NCBI GenBank assembly: GCA_019637195.1
Contig: JAHBWA010000026.1
Coordinates: forward strand, 18,852 to 82,851
From: Labilithrix sp.
GTDB lineage: Bacteria; Myxococcota_A; Polyangia; Polyangiales; Polyangiaceae
Reading direction: 5' to 3'
Length of the DNA: 64,000 nucleotides
The notes below the pieces were generated by a model, which was given only the letters and a program-made list of their open reading frames with translations, searched no databases and had not been told where the DNA came from. Positions 55,012-62,438 of the stretch are shown piece by piece. Each line of letters opens with the position of its first letter. Within the stretch, counting starts at the first letter, position 1. The translations under genes and the position numbers were made by a program.

Positions 55012-58000
55012 TCAGGCGACGGCGACCTGGCCGCCGGTCGACGAGACGGTCTTGCCCGCCTTCGCCGACTCGCTGACCTTGACGCTGACGAGGCGCGAGA
55101 CGCCGGGCTCGCCCATCGTGACGCCGTGCAGGATGTCGACCATCTGCATCGTCTTCTTGATGTGCGTGATCAGGATGAACTGCGAGCGGTCGGTCATCTC
55201 GCGGATCGCCTCGCAGTAGCGGCCGACGTTCGCCTCGTCGAGCGGCGCGTCGACCTCGTCGAGGATGCAGAACGGCGACGGGCGGATCGAGAAGATCGCG
55301 AAGATGAGCGAGACGGCCGTGAGCGCCTTCTCGCCGCCGCTCATGAGCTCGATGCTCGAGAGCTTCTTGCCCGGCGGCTGCGCGATGATGTCGATGCCCG
55401 TCTCGAGCATGTCCTCGGGGTTCGTGAGACGGAGCTCGGCGCGACCGCCGCGGAACATCTTCGGGAAGAGCGTCTGGAAGCGCGCGTTGACGGCGTTGAA
55501 GGTGTCGGAGAAGAGCTTCTTGCTCTCGCGGTTCATCTGCAAGATCGCGCGCTCGAGGTCGGCGAGGGCCTTGTCGAGATCGGCCTTCTGCGTCGTGTAG
55601 AACTCGTAGCGCTTCTCGGCCTCCTCGTGCTCGCGCATGGCGTCGAGGTTGACCGAGCCCATGCGGTCGATGAGCCCGCTGAGCTCCTGGATGCGCGAGC
55701 GCGTCTCGCCGTCCGGCGGCGGGCGGAGGTGGTAGTCGCCGACGACGCGGCCGAGCTCGAGCCCGCGGAACTTCTCGCGGACGCTGGCGAGGAGGTGCTC
55801 CATCGCGATCTCGCGCTCGCGGAGCGCCATCTCGTGCGTCCCGAGCGCCTCGCGCGCTGCCTGCGCGCGCGTGCGGAGATCCTTCAGCCCGGCCTCGCGC
55901 TCCTGGAGGCTCGCGCGGAAGGCCTCGAAGACCGTGCGCGCCTCGGCGAGCGCCTCGGCCGCGACGCGGGCGGCGTCGTGCGCGTCGATGAGCCGCTCCT
56001 TGTGCTTCACGAGCGTGGCGGCGGTCTCGCCGAGCTCGCGCGCGCCTTCGCACAGCTCGCCGTCGAGGCGCCCCGCGCGCTCCGAGAGCTCGGCCTCGCT
56101 CCGGGTGAGGCGCTGGAGCGTCCCGCGCGCCGCGGTGAGCTTCTCCCGCGCGCCGGCGAGGGCGACCTTGCGCTCCATCACGAGCTCCTGCTGCGTCTTG
56201 ACCTGCTCGCGCCACTCGGTGGCGCGGGCTTCGGCCTCGCCGATCTCGGCGGAGGCGCCGGCGAGCTCTTCGCGCGCCTGGTCGAGGACCTCCTGCGCGG
56301 CGGCGCGCTCGGCGTCGGCCTCGACGATCGTCCCGCGGACCTCCTCGAGCTCGGCGTTGACGGCCTCGATGCGCTTGGCGTGCTGCTCGCCCTCGGCTTC
56401 GGCGTTGCGGAGATCCTTCTCGGCGTGGACGAGCGCGAGCTCGCTCTGATGCGCTTCGTGCCGCGCGCGCTCGAGCGCGCCCTGCGTCTCGCCGATCTGC
56501 GTGCGGAGCGCCTGGTGCGTCTGGAGGCGCTCGCCGACGAGCGCCTCGAGGCGGCTGACCTCGTCGCCGAGCTCGCGCATCTCGCGGCGCACGTCGAGCA
56601 TGTGCGCGCCGGCCTCCTGGCCGGTGCCGCCGGAGACGCGGCCGTCGGCGTGGAAGACCGTGCCGTCGCGCGTGACGATCGTCGCGTCGTGGATGGCGGC
56701 GCGCACGGCGAGCGCCGAGGTCACGTCCTCGACGACGACGGTGTCGCCGACGACCGCGCGGACGAGCGCCTCGTCCTCGGGCGCGTAGCGGAGCGCGTCG
56801 ACGAGCCGGCCGACGACGCCGTCGACGCCGGGGAGCGCCGCGGTCGCGCGGCCGGCGACGTAGGCGGGGTGACGGGCCACGATGGTCGCGCGGCCCTTCC
56901 TGGCCGCGGCGAGATCGGCGAGGAGCGAGACGCCCCGATCGAGGTCCTCGACGACGACGTCCTCGAGGTGGCTGCCGAGGAGCCCGGCGAGCGCGCCCGT
57001 GAGCTCGGCCGGCGCCTCGACGCGATCGGCGAGGAGCCCGGCGAGCGTCTGGTCCTTCGTCTCGACGAGGGCCTTGGCGCCGGCGCCGACGCCCTCGCGC
57101 CGCGCGTGCATCTCGGACAGGGCGTGGAGCCGCGAGCGCTTCTTGCTGGCCTCGGCCTTCGCCTCGTCGAGGAGCTGCTCGCTCTCGGCGATCGCGCGGC
57201 GCAGGTCGCCGAGGCGCTCTTCCATCTGCGCCTTCTCGTCGGCGCTCGTGATCTTGCCGCTCTTGAGGTCCTCGATCGCGAGCGCGAGCTGCTCGGTGCG
57301 CGCGCGGAGCTCGAGCAGGTTGCCCTCCCGCTGCTCGCGCTCGGTCTCGAGCTTCTCCTCGCGCGAGCGGAGCTCGTCCTTGCGGCGGTCGAAGCCCTCG
57401 AGCTTCGCCTGGGTGCTCGCGATGGTCTGCTGCGCCTGGCTCATCGCGTCGCGGAACTCGACGACCTCGCGCTCGGCGCTCTCGTGCGACGTCGAGAGGT
57501 CCGCGAGCTTGTCCTCCTCGACGGCGACGGCGCCCGCCACGCCGGTCTCGCCCTCCTCGAGGATGGCGACGTCCGCGCCCACGGCGTCGCGCTCCGCGGC
57601 GACCGCGCTCGCCTGCGCGCTGATCTCGGCGAGCTCGCCGTCGGCCTGGGCCGCGCGCCGGCGCAGCGCGTCGATGCGGTCCTTGGCGCGCTCGATGGCG
57701 GCCTCCTCGGCGCGGGCGTCGTTGTCCGCGGCGAAGGCGGCCGTGTTGGCGTGCTCGAGCTTCTCCTCGGCGGCGTGGGCCTCGAGGCGCGCGGTCTCGA
57801 GCTCGGCCTCGCGGGCGGTGAGCTCGGTGCGCGCGGTGTCCGCCTCGAGCGTGAGCCGCTCGACCTCCGAGGCCTCCAGGTACACCCACCCGCGGAGCTC
57901 GAGGAACTTGTGCGACGACTCGTAGAGCTGCAGATCTTCGAGCTCGGCGCGGTAGGCGATGAAGCGCTCCGCCTTCGCGGCCTGCCGCTTGAGCGAGCCG

Positions 58001-58617
58001 AGGCTCCGCTCGAGCTCACCGATGATGTCGCCGACGCGGAGCAGGTTCTGCTGCGTCAGGTCCATCTTGCGCTCGGCCTGCTTCTTCCGGCTCTTGAACT
58101 TCGTGATGCCCGCGGCCTCTTCGATCAAGAGGCGCCGGTCCTCGGGCTTCGCGCTGACGATGAGGCCGATCTTGCCCTGCTCGACGATCGAGTACGCCTT
58201 CGTCCCGACGCCGGTCCCGAGGAACAGATCGGTGATGTCCTTCAGGCGGACGGGCGTCTTGTTGATCAGGTACTCGCTGTCGCCGCTGCGGTGCAGGCGT
58301 CGCGTGACGGCGATGTCGGCGTAGTCCTTGTATTCGAGCGGGACGTCGACCGGATCGTCGTTCTCGAACGTGAGGGTGACCTCGGCGTAGTCGGCGGGGG
58401 AGCGCGACTCCGAGCCGTTGAAGATCACGTCCTCCATGCTCTTGCCGCGGAGGTGCTTGGCGCTCTGCTCGCCCATGCACCAGCGGATGGCGTCGACGAT
58501 GTTCGACTTGCCGCACCCGTTCGGGCCGACGATGCCCATGATCTCGTGGTCGAAGTTCACGACCGTCCGCTCGACGAACGACTTGAACCCGCAGAGCTCG
58601 AGGCGCTTGATCTTCAT
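55012..58617 (-). CDS. smc: chromosome segregation ATPase SMC
   Basis: SMC is the core of bacterial condensin, with ScpA and ScpB. The 1201-residue protein has Walker A GPNGCGKSNI (31-40), a very long coiled coil in two arms, a flexible hinge (about 520-680; VVEDLDRGVSLLADLAAARK, GRVSGGTGQEAGAHMLDVR), the ABC signature LMSGGEKALTAVSL, Walker B FCILDEVDAPLDEANV and a D-loop. Length is normal for the family. It starts at an ATG (58617) with the conserved KIKRLELCGFKSF. scpA and scpB are not in the window. It stands alone, divergent from fmdB. Confidence 0.97.
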   Translation of the reverse strand: MKIKRLELCGFKSFVERTVVNFDHEIMGIVGPNGCGKSNIVDAIRWCMGEQSAKHLRGKSMEDVIFNGSESRSPADYAEVTLTFENDDPVDVPLEYKDYADIAVTRRLHRSGDSEYLINKTPVRLKDITDLFLGTGVGTKAYSIVEQGKIGLIVSAKPEDRRLLIEEAAGITKFKSRKKQAERKMDLTQQNLLRVGDIIGELERSLGSLKRQAAKAERFIAYRAELEDLQLYESSHKFLELRGWVYLEASEVERLTLEADTARTELTAREAELETARLEAHAAEEKLEHANTAAFAADNDARAEEAAIERAKDRIDALRRRAAQADGELAEISAQASAVAAERDAVGADVAILEEGETGVAGAVAVEEDKLADLSTSHESAEREVVEFRDAMSQAQQTIASTQAKLEGFDRRKDELRSREEKLETEREQREGNLLELRARTEQLALAIEDLKSGKITSADEKAQMEERLGDLRRAIAESEQLLDEAKAEASKKRSRLHALSEMHARREGVGAGAKALVETKDQTLAGLLADRVEAPAELTGALAGLLGSHLEDVVVEDLDRGVSLLADLAAARKGRATIVARHPAYVAGRATAALPGVDGVVGRLVDALRYAPEDEALVRAVVGDTVVVEDVTSALAVRAAIHDATIVTRDGTVFHADGRVSGGTGQEAGAHMLDVRREMRELGDEVSRLEALVGERLQTHQALRTQIGETQGALERARHEAHQSELALVHAEKDLRNAEAEGEQHAKRIEAVNAELEEVRGTIVEADAERAAAQEVLDQAREELAGASAEIGEAEARATEWREQVKTQQELVMERKVALAGAREKLTAARGTLQRLTRSEAELSERAGRLDGELCEGARELGETAATLVKHKERLIDAHDAARVAAEALAEARTVFEAFRASLQEREAGLKDLRTRAQAAREALGTHEMALREREIAMEHLLASVREKFRGLELGRVVGDYHLRPPPDGETRSRIQELSGLIDRMGSVNLDAMREHEEAEKRYEFYTTQKADLDKALADLERAILQMNRESKKLFSDTFNAVNARFQTLFPKMFRGGRAELRLTNPEDMLETGIDIIAQPPGKKLSSIELMSGGEKALTAVSLIFAIFSIRPSPFCILDEVDAPLDEANVGRYCEAIREMTDRSQFILITHIKKTMQMVDILHGVTMGEPGVSRLVSVKVSESAKAGKTVSSTGGQVAVA

Positions 58618-58820
58618 TCCGGCGTTCCCATCGGGGTCGTAGGGATGACCCGTGCATTCTCTTGGGCGGAAGGCTGCGGCTCGCGTCGGCCGTCGCGGGA
58701 CGTACCGCGGTCAAGCCCGTCACGCCAGCCGGCTTTGCTCAGGTTTTCCCCAGCTTGTCCGCCACGCATCGTGAACCATGGCCATAGGGAGGACGTAATG
58801 TCACTTCACATACGGTCACT

Positions 58821-58841
58821 GTTCAGTAGCTACGCCTGAAC
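58821..58841. promoter_or_regulatory. GTTCAG-N9-CTGAAC inverted repeat
   Basis: GTTCAG at 58821-58826 and CTGAAC at 58836-58841 form a 6-bp dyad with a 9-bp spacer. A third GTTCAG occurs at 58869-58874. The repeated half-site upstream of smc and fmdB suggests binding of a dimeric regulator. Confidence 0.4.
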
Positions 58842-58878
58842 GCCCGCGCACGCAAGCAGGAAAACTTTGTTCAGCGGA

Positions 58879-58892
58879 TTTTCACGTGAAAA
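58879..58892. promoter_or_regulatory. 14-bp perfect palindrome TTTTCACGTGAAAA
   Basis: The sequence is its own reverse complement over 14 bp in a region that is otherwise GC-rich, in the smc/fmdB divergent gap. An operator is the simplest reading. Confidence 0.5.
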
Positions 58893-59036
58893 CCGAGACT
58901 TGAGGCTGCACCCGTCCCGCGCGACGGCCTCGCGTCGCCGTCGCGCCGTCGAGCAACTCACGTATTCTGTTCGGTAAGTCCTCTTCGACCCCCTTGACTT
59001 GGCTCGTACGGAAGGCCATTGGGGTCGGTGAAACAC

Positions 59037-59402
59037 ATGCCCACGTACGAGTACGTCTGCACGGACTGCGCGAATCAATGGGAGGAGATGCAGAAGATCT
59101 CCGAGGACCCGACGAAGGTCTGTCCCAAATGCGGCAACTCCACGGCGAAGCGCCAGATCAGCGGCGGTAACTTCATCTTGAAGGGCGGCGGCTGGTACGC
59201 CGACCTCTATTCGTCGAGCCCGAAGAAGGGGGGCGGCGACTCGAAGTCCGAGTCCTCCAGCAGCAAGTCCGAGAGCGCGGCGACGTCGACGAAGTCGGAC
59301 GGCGCGTCCTCGACGTCCTCGAACGCTTCGAGCTCCTCGGGCGCGTCGTCGAGCGGGACGTCCTCCTCGGGCGCTTCGTCGTCCGGCTCCTCGTCCAAGT
59401 AG
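59037..59402 (+). CDS. FmdB-family zinc-ribbon protein with Ser-rich tail
   Basis: The 121-residue protein starts MPTYEYVCTDCANQWEEMQ and has CPKCGNSTAKRQIS, giving the CxxC...CxxC zinc ribbon of the FmdB regulatory-protein family. The ribbon ends near residue 45. The C-terminal 60 residues are almost only Ser/Gly/Lys/Ala, an unusual low-complexity tail. The ATG at 59037 is chosen from the conserved MPTYEY start; an in-frame start at 59019 would add six residues. It is thought to be cytoplasmic; the family's role is poorly defined. Confidence 0.9.
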   Translation: MPTYEYVCTDCANQWEEMQKISEDPTKVCPKCGNSTAKRQISGGNFILKGGGWYADLYSSSPKKGGGDSKSESSSSKSESAATSTKSDGASSTSSNASSSSGASSSGTSSSGASSSGSSSK

Positions 59403-59406
59403 CCGC

Positions 59407-59450
59407 GGGCCGGTCGCGCCGAGTAGGAGCGCGGGGCCGGTCGCGCCGAG
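59407..59450 (+). repeat. 17-bp direct repeat downstream of fmdB
   Basis: GGGCCGGTCGCGCCGAG occurs at 59407-59423 and again, identical, at 59434-59450 (27-bp period), in the convergent gap after fmdB. Confidence 0.85.
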
Positions 59451-59476
59451 CGCGGGCAGCGTGACGCCGTCGCGTC

Positions 59477-60082
59477 TCAGGGGCGCGTCGAGCCGAAGAC
59501 GAGGGCGCGGGCTTGGGCCGGGGTGACGTCGAGCGCGCGGGCCACCCGCGCGTGCACGACGTCCATCAGGCGTCCGCGCGGGGGCTGCGCGATCGTCTCG
59601 AGCTCCTCCGCGAAGAGCCCCGCGTCCGCGCCGCGCGGCAGCCTGGCCGTGGCCCGCGTGAACGCCGATCGCAGCGCCGGCGTGATCGCCCTCCGCCCGG
59701 CGAGCCACCGCTTCGCCGCGAGCGCGCCGCGCGCGTAGCGATGGAAGGCCACCTGCGCGATCATCCACGGCTGCGCCTCGCGGGGCCGCGCCTCGGCCGT
59801 CCGGAGCGCGGCGATGCGCGCGGCGATGACGTCGAGCCCGAGCGTGTCGATCTCGCGCAGCGACCCCGGGTACTCCTCGGCGAGCCGCGCCATCTCCGGG
59901 CGCGGGTCCGGCTCGACGAAGAACGGATCGACCCGCGCGCGCGCGTGCGCGGTGCGGAGCGCCAGCATCCGCTCGTACTTGTCGCGAAGGCCGCGGAGGT
60001 CGTGGCGATCGGCGCGATTCACGTGAACGATCCCGAGGCGCAGATCCTCGGCTCCTCTGCCTGCTATCCTATCGGTAGCCAT
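59477..60082 (-). CDS. hypothetical protein whose start codon overlaps divergent pheA
   Basis: The protein is 201 residues if the ATG at 60082 is used, or 181 from the GTG at 60022. It is helical and Arg/Ala-rich with no signal or motif; recognisable stretches are LRDKYERMLALRTAHARARV, AQPWMIAQVAFHRYARGALA and a closing VARALDVTPAQARALVFG. The longer start shares the palindrome CATG (60080-60083) with the pheA ATG, so the two start codons overlap on opposite strands. Conservation cannot be judged here. Confidence 0.65.
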   Translation of the reverse strand: MATDRIAGRGAEDLRLGIVHVNRADRHDLRGLRDKYERMLALRTAHARARVDPFFVEPDPRPEMARLAEEYPGSLREIDTLGLDVIAARIAALRTAEARPREAQPWMIAQVAFHRYARGALAAKRWLAGRRAITPALRSAFTRATARLPRGADAGLFAEELETIAQPPRGRLMDVVHARVARALDVTPAQARALVFGSTRP

Positions 60083-61151
60083 GACCGACAAGCGCCGCGA
60101 AGTAGAAGAGCTCCGCCAAGAGATCGGAAAGATCGACGCGCAGCTGCTGACCGCGCTCGAGCGGCGAGGGAAGCTCTCGAAGCGCATCGGCGAGCTCCGC
60201 AAGTCGATGACGGCTCCGCCGGCGCTGCCTGATCGCGGTCAGATCGAGGAGCTCGTCGGCAAGGCGGCCGGCGACGTTCCCCAGGCCGCGCTGCGCGAGA
60301 TCTTCCGCGAGATCTTCGCGACGTGCTTCTCGCTCGAGCAGCCCGTGGTCGTCGCCTACTGCGGGCTCGACGGCGGCTTCGCGCACGCCGCGGCGAGGAG
60401 CCGCTTCGGCGTCGCCGCGGAGTACCTGGGCGTCGGCACCGTCGCCGCGACCGTCGACGAGGTGAACCGGCAGCGCGCCAACTACGCCGTCGTCCCGTTC
60501 GAGACGCGCGACGACGGACTGCTCGCGTCGACGATCGCCGCCCTCACCGAGAGCGACGCGAAGCTCGTCGGCGCGTTCGAGCTCGTCCTGAACCTCCAGG
60601 TCGCGAGCAAGGCGTCGAGCCTCGCCGAGGTCGAGAAGGTCTACGCGATCGCCAAGGACCGCGCGCAGTGCCAGCGCTTCCTCGCCACCGAGATGCCGGG
60701 CGCGCAGGTGCTCGACGTCAAGACGCCGCTCGGCGCCTGCCAGCTCGCGTCCGCCGATCCGCGCGCGGCGGCGCTGGTGCACGACGCGTTCACCGCCGAG
60801 TTCTCGCTCGAGACGATCAAGCGCAACGTCCGCGACGACGGCGACGAGCGCGTCCGCTACGCGATCATCGGGACGCGGCCCTCGAGCCGGACGGGCAGCG
60901 ACCTCACCGGCCTCGTCGTCGCGGTGAAGGACTCTCCCGGCGCGCTCCACGAGATCCTCCGTCAGTTCGCCGAGCGCGGCGTCAACCTCACGAAGATCCA
61001 GTCGCGCCCGACGCAGGGCGAGAGCTGGCAGTACCTCTTCTTCATCGAGGTGCAGGGCCACGCGACCGATCGACCGATCATCGGCGCGATCGAGGAGGTC
61101 CGGCGCCTGTCGAAGTTCTTCAAGGTGCTCGGCTCGTACCAGATCACCTGA
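60081..61151 (+). CDS. pheA: chorismate mutase / prephenate dehydratase-like P-protein with degenerate dehydratase motifs
   Basis: The 356-residue protein has the P-protein order: AroQ-type chorismate mutase helices (1-85; VEELRQEIGKIDAQLLTALE, RRGKLSKRIGELRK), a prephenate dehydratase-like domain (88-275) and an ACT domain (276-356; KDSPGALHEILRQFAERG, VNLTKIQSRP) for phenylalanine feedback. The dehydratase part is degenerate: the GPxGTF region reads CGLDGGF, the VPIEN(S/T) motif reads VVPFETRDDG, and the TRF motif carrying the catalytic Thr reads RVRYAIIG. It may lack dehydratase activity. No other aromatic pathway genes are nearby. ATG start at 60081. Confidence 0.88.
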   Translation: MTDKRREVEELRQEIGKIDAQLLTALERRGKLSKRIGELRKSMTAPPALPDRGQIEELVGKAAGDVPQAALREIFREIFATCFSLEQPVVVAYCGLDGGFAHAAARSRFGVAAEYLGVGTVAATVDEVNRQRANYAVVPFETRDDGLLASTIAALTESDAKLVGAFELVLNLQVASKASSLAEVEKVYAIAKDRAQCQRFLATEMPGAQVLDVKTPLGACQLASADPRAAALVHDAFTAEFSLETIKRNVRDDGDERVRYAIIGTRPSSRTGSDLTGLVVAVKDSPGALHEILRQFAERGVNLTKIQSRPTQGESWQYLFFIEVQGHATDRPIIGAIEEVRRLSKFFKVLGSYQIT

Positions 61152-61254
61152 GCTCGACGCGGGCCGACGCGCGAGCGGTCCGTCGGGGGGGCCCGGCGGG
61201 GCGCTGCCGCGGATCGTGAGCGAACGCGGCGAGCGTGTTACGCTCGCGCGCCAC

Positions 61255-62208
61255 ATGAAGCGAAGCTCCTCTTCGTTCGTCGCGCTCCTCTCCGTCCTCG
61301 TGCTCACGCTCCTCGTCGCCTGCGGCGGCGACAAGAAGGAGGTGAAGGCCCCGACCGTCGACAGCGGGATGGACGACGCGCTGGCGCTCCTGCCCGGCAA
61401 CGCGATCGCGGTCGGGACCGTCGACGCCCGCGCCTTCTTCGGGAGCCAGACGTTCGGCTCGGAGGTCGCGAAGCTCGCCGAGAAGTACCTCCCGATCGGC
61501 GAGGAGGCGGGCTTCCAGGCGTCGCGCGACGTCGATCGCGTCACCTGGGCGAGCTACTCGTACTCGGGGATCGACGCCGCAGCGATCGTGATCGGTCGCT
61601 TCGACGAGGCGAAGATCAAGGAGGCCGCGCTCAAGCAGACGCCGACGAAGGGCGGCGGGATGCTGGTCGCGTCTCAGTACGCGGGCCGCGACGTCTACAC
61701 GATCAACAACGTCGGCTTCACCGTGCTCTCGAGCACCAAGGCGATCGCCGGCACCGAGAGCGGGATCCGCCGCGTCCTCGAGCGCATCAAGGACAACCGC
61801 GTGAAGCGCGACATCGCGCCGTGGATGCTCGAGACCGTCGAGACGCCAGGCGCGGCGAGCGCGCTCGCGGGGGACTTCGCGACGCAGCCGATGCCCGCCG
61901 AGGCCGTGCGGCAGATCCCCGTGCCGTTCATCCAGTCGATGAAGGCGCTCCGCCTGCTCCTGACGTTCAAGGAGCCGGGGCTGCAGATCGCCGGCAGCCT
62001 GACTTACCCCGACGAGCAAGGCGCGGGGACGGCGTCCGAGCACGTCAAGCAGGTGGCGAACCAGGCGAAGTGGCTCGCGCTCATCGGCGTGAAGGTCCAG
62101 AACGTCGACGTCAAGACGGACAAGCAGGACGTCCAGGTGTCGCTCGAGGTCGACGATCAGTCGCTTCGCCAGGTCCTCGCGTCCGCGCCGGCCTGGCTCG
62201 GCCAGTAG
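61255..62208 (+). CDS. lipoprotein of unknown function
   Basis: The 317-residue protein has signal VALLSVLVLTLLVAC (lipobox LVAC), then a mixed alpha/beta domain: ALLPGNAIAVGTVDARAFF, YSGIDAAAIVIGRFDEAKI, FTVLSSTKAIAGTESGIRRV and AKWLALIGVKVQNVDVKTD. The layout resembles secreted proteins that bound or buffer a partner, but no family is recognised. The ATG at 61255 begins the signal; the frame extends upstream to 61216 without support. Its last 21 coding bases recur twice downstream. Confidence 0.78.
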   Translation: MKRSSSSFVALLSVLVLTLLVACGGDKKEVKAPTVDSGMDDALALLPGNAIAVGTVDARAFFGSQTFGSEVAKLAEKYLPIGEEAGFQASRDVDRVTWASYSYSGIDAAAIVIGRFDEAKIKEAALKQTPTKGGGMLVASQYAGRDVYTINNVGFTVLSSTKAIAGTESGIRRVLERIKDNRVKRDIAPWMLETVETPGAASALAGDFATQPMPAEAVRQIPVPFIQSMKALRLLLTFKEPGLQIAGSLTYPDEQGAGTASEHVKQVANQAKWLALIGVKVQNVDVKTDKQDVQVSLEVDDQSLRQVLASAPAWLGQ

Positions 62209-62283
62209 CCCCCGGCCGTCCTACCCGCGCCGGCCTCGTTTGGGCAGCCGCGGGCCTGGCTCGCGCCGGCCTGGCTCGGGCAG
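62185..62283 (+). repeat. 21-bp repeat, three copies, first inside the end of the preceding gene
   Basis: A 21-bp unit starting GCGCCGGCCTGGCTCGG lies at 62185-62205 (inside the lipoprotein gene), 62227-62247 (diverged) and 62263-62283 (one mismatch). Further partial copies follow to about 62340. The array occupies the 230-bp gap before the FG-GAP gene. Confidence 0.85.
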
Positions 62284-62438
62284 CCCGGCCTGCCTGTGGC
62301 GGTCCGGCTCGGTCCGCAGCAGGCCCGGCCTGCCCCCGCGCCCGCCGGTCCGGAGCTTGTCGCCCGAACGAGCGACGGCGGAAGACTTCCGCGGCGCCCG
62401 GCGGGTCGCTTACCATCGGGAGCTTGGAGGTGACGTTG

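Larger units (their letters stand above)
58618..59036. other. 419-bp divergent intergenic region between smc and fmdB
   Basis: No gene of normal size is seen. The part 58790-58900 is AT-richer and holds a 14-bp perfect palindrome, a GTTCAG/CTGAAC inverted repeat and a 13-codon frame with a good ribosome-binding site (ATG at 58798, GGGAGGA before it). A TTGACT at 58994 could be a -35 box for fmdB. Confidence 0.55.

Noticed and set aside
55126..58839. 1237-codon plus-strand open frame opposite smc
   Set aside because: smc is certain; the antisense sequence is Leu/Arg/Glu-rich shadow. Only its final 13 codons (58798-58839) have a ribosome-binding site and are mentioned as a finding.
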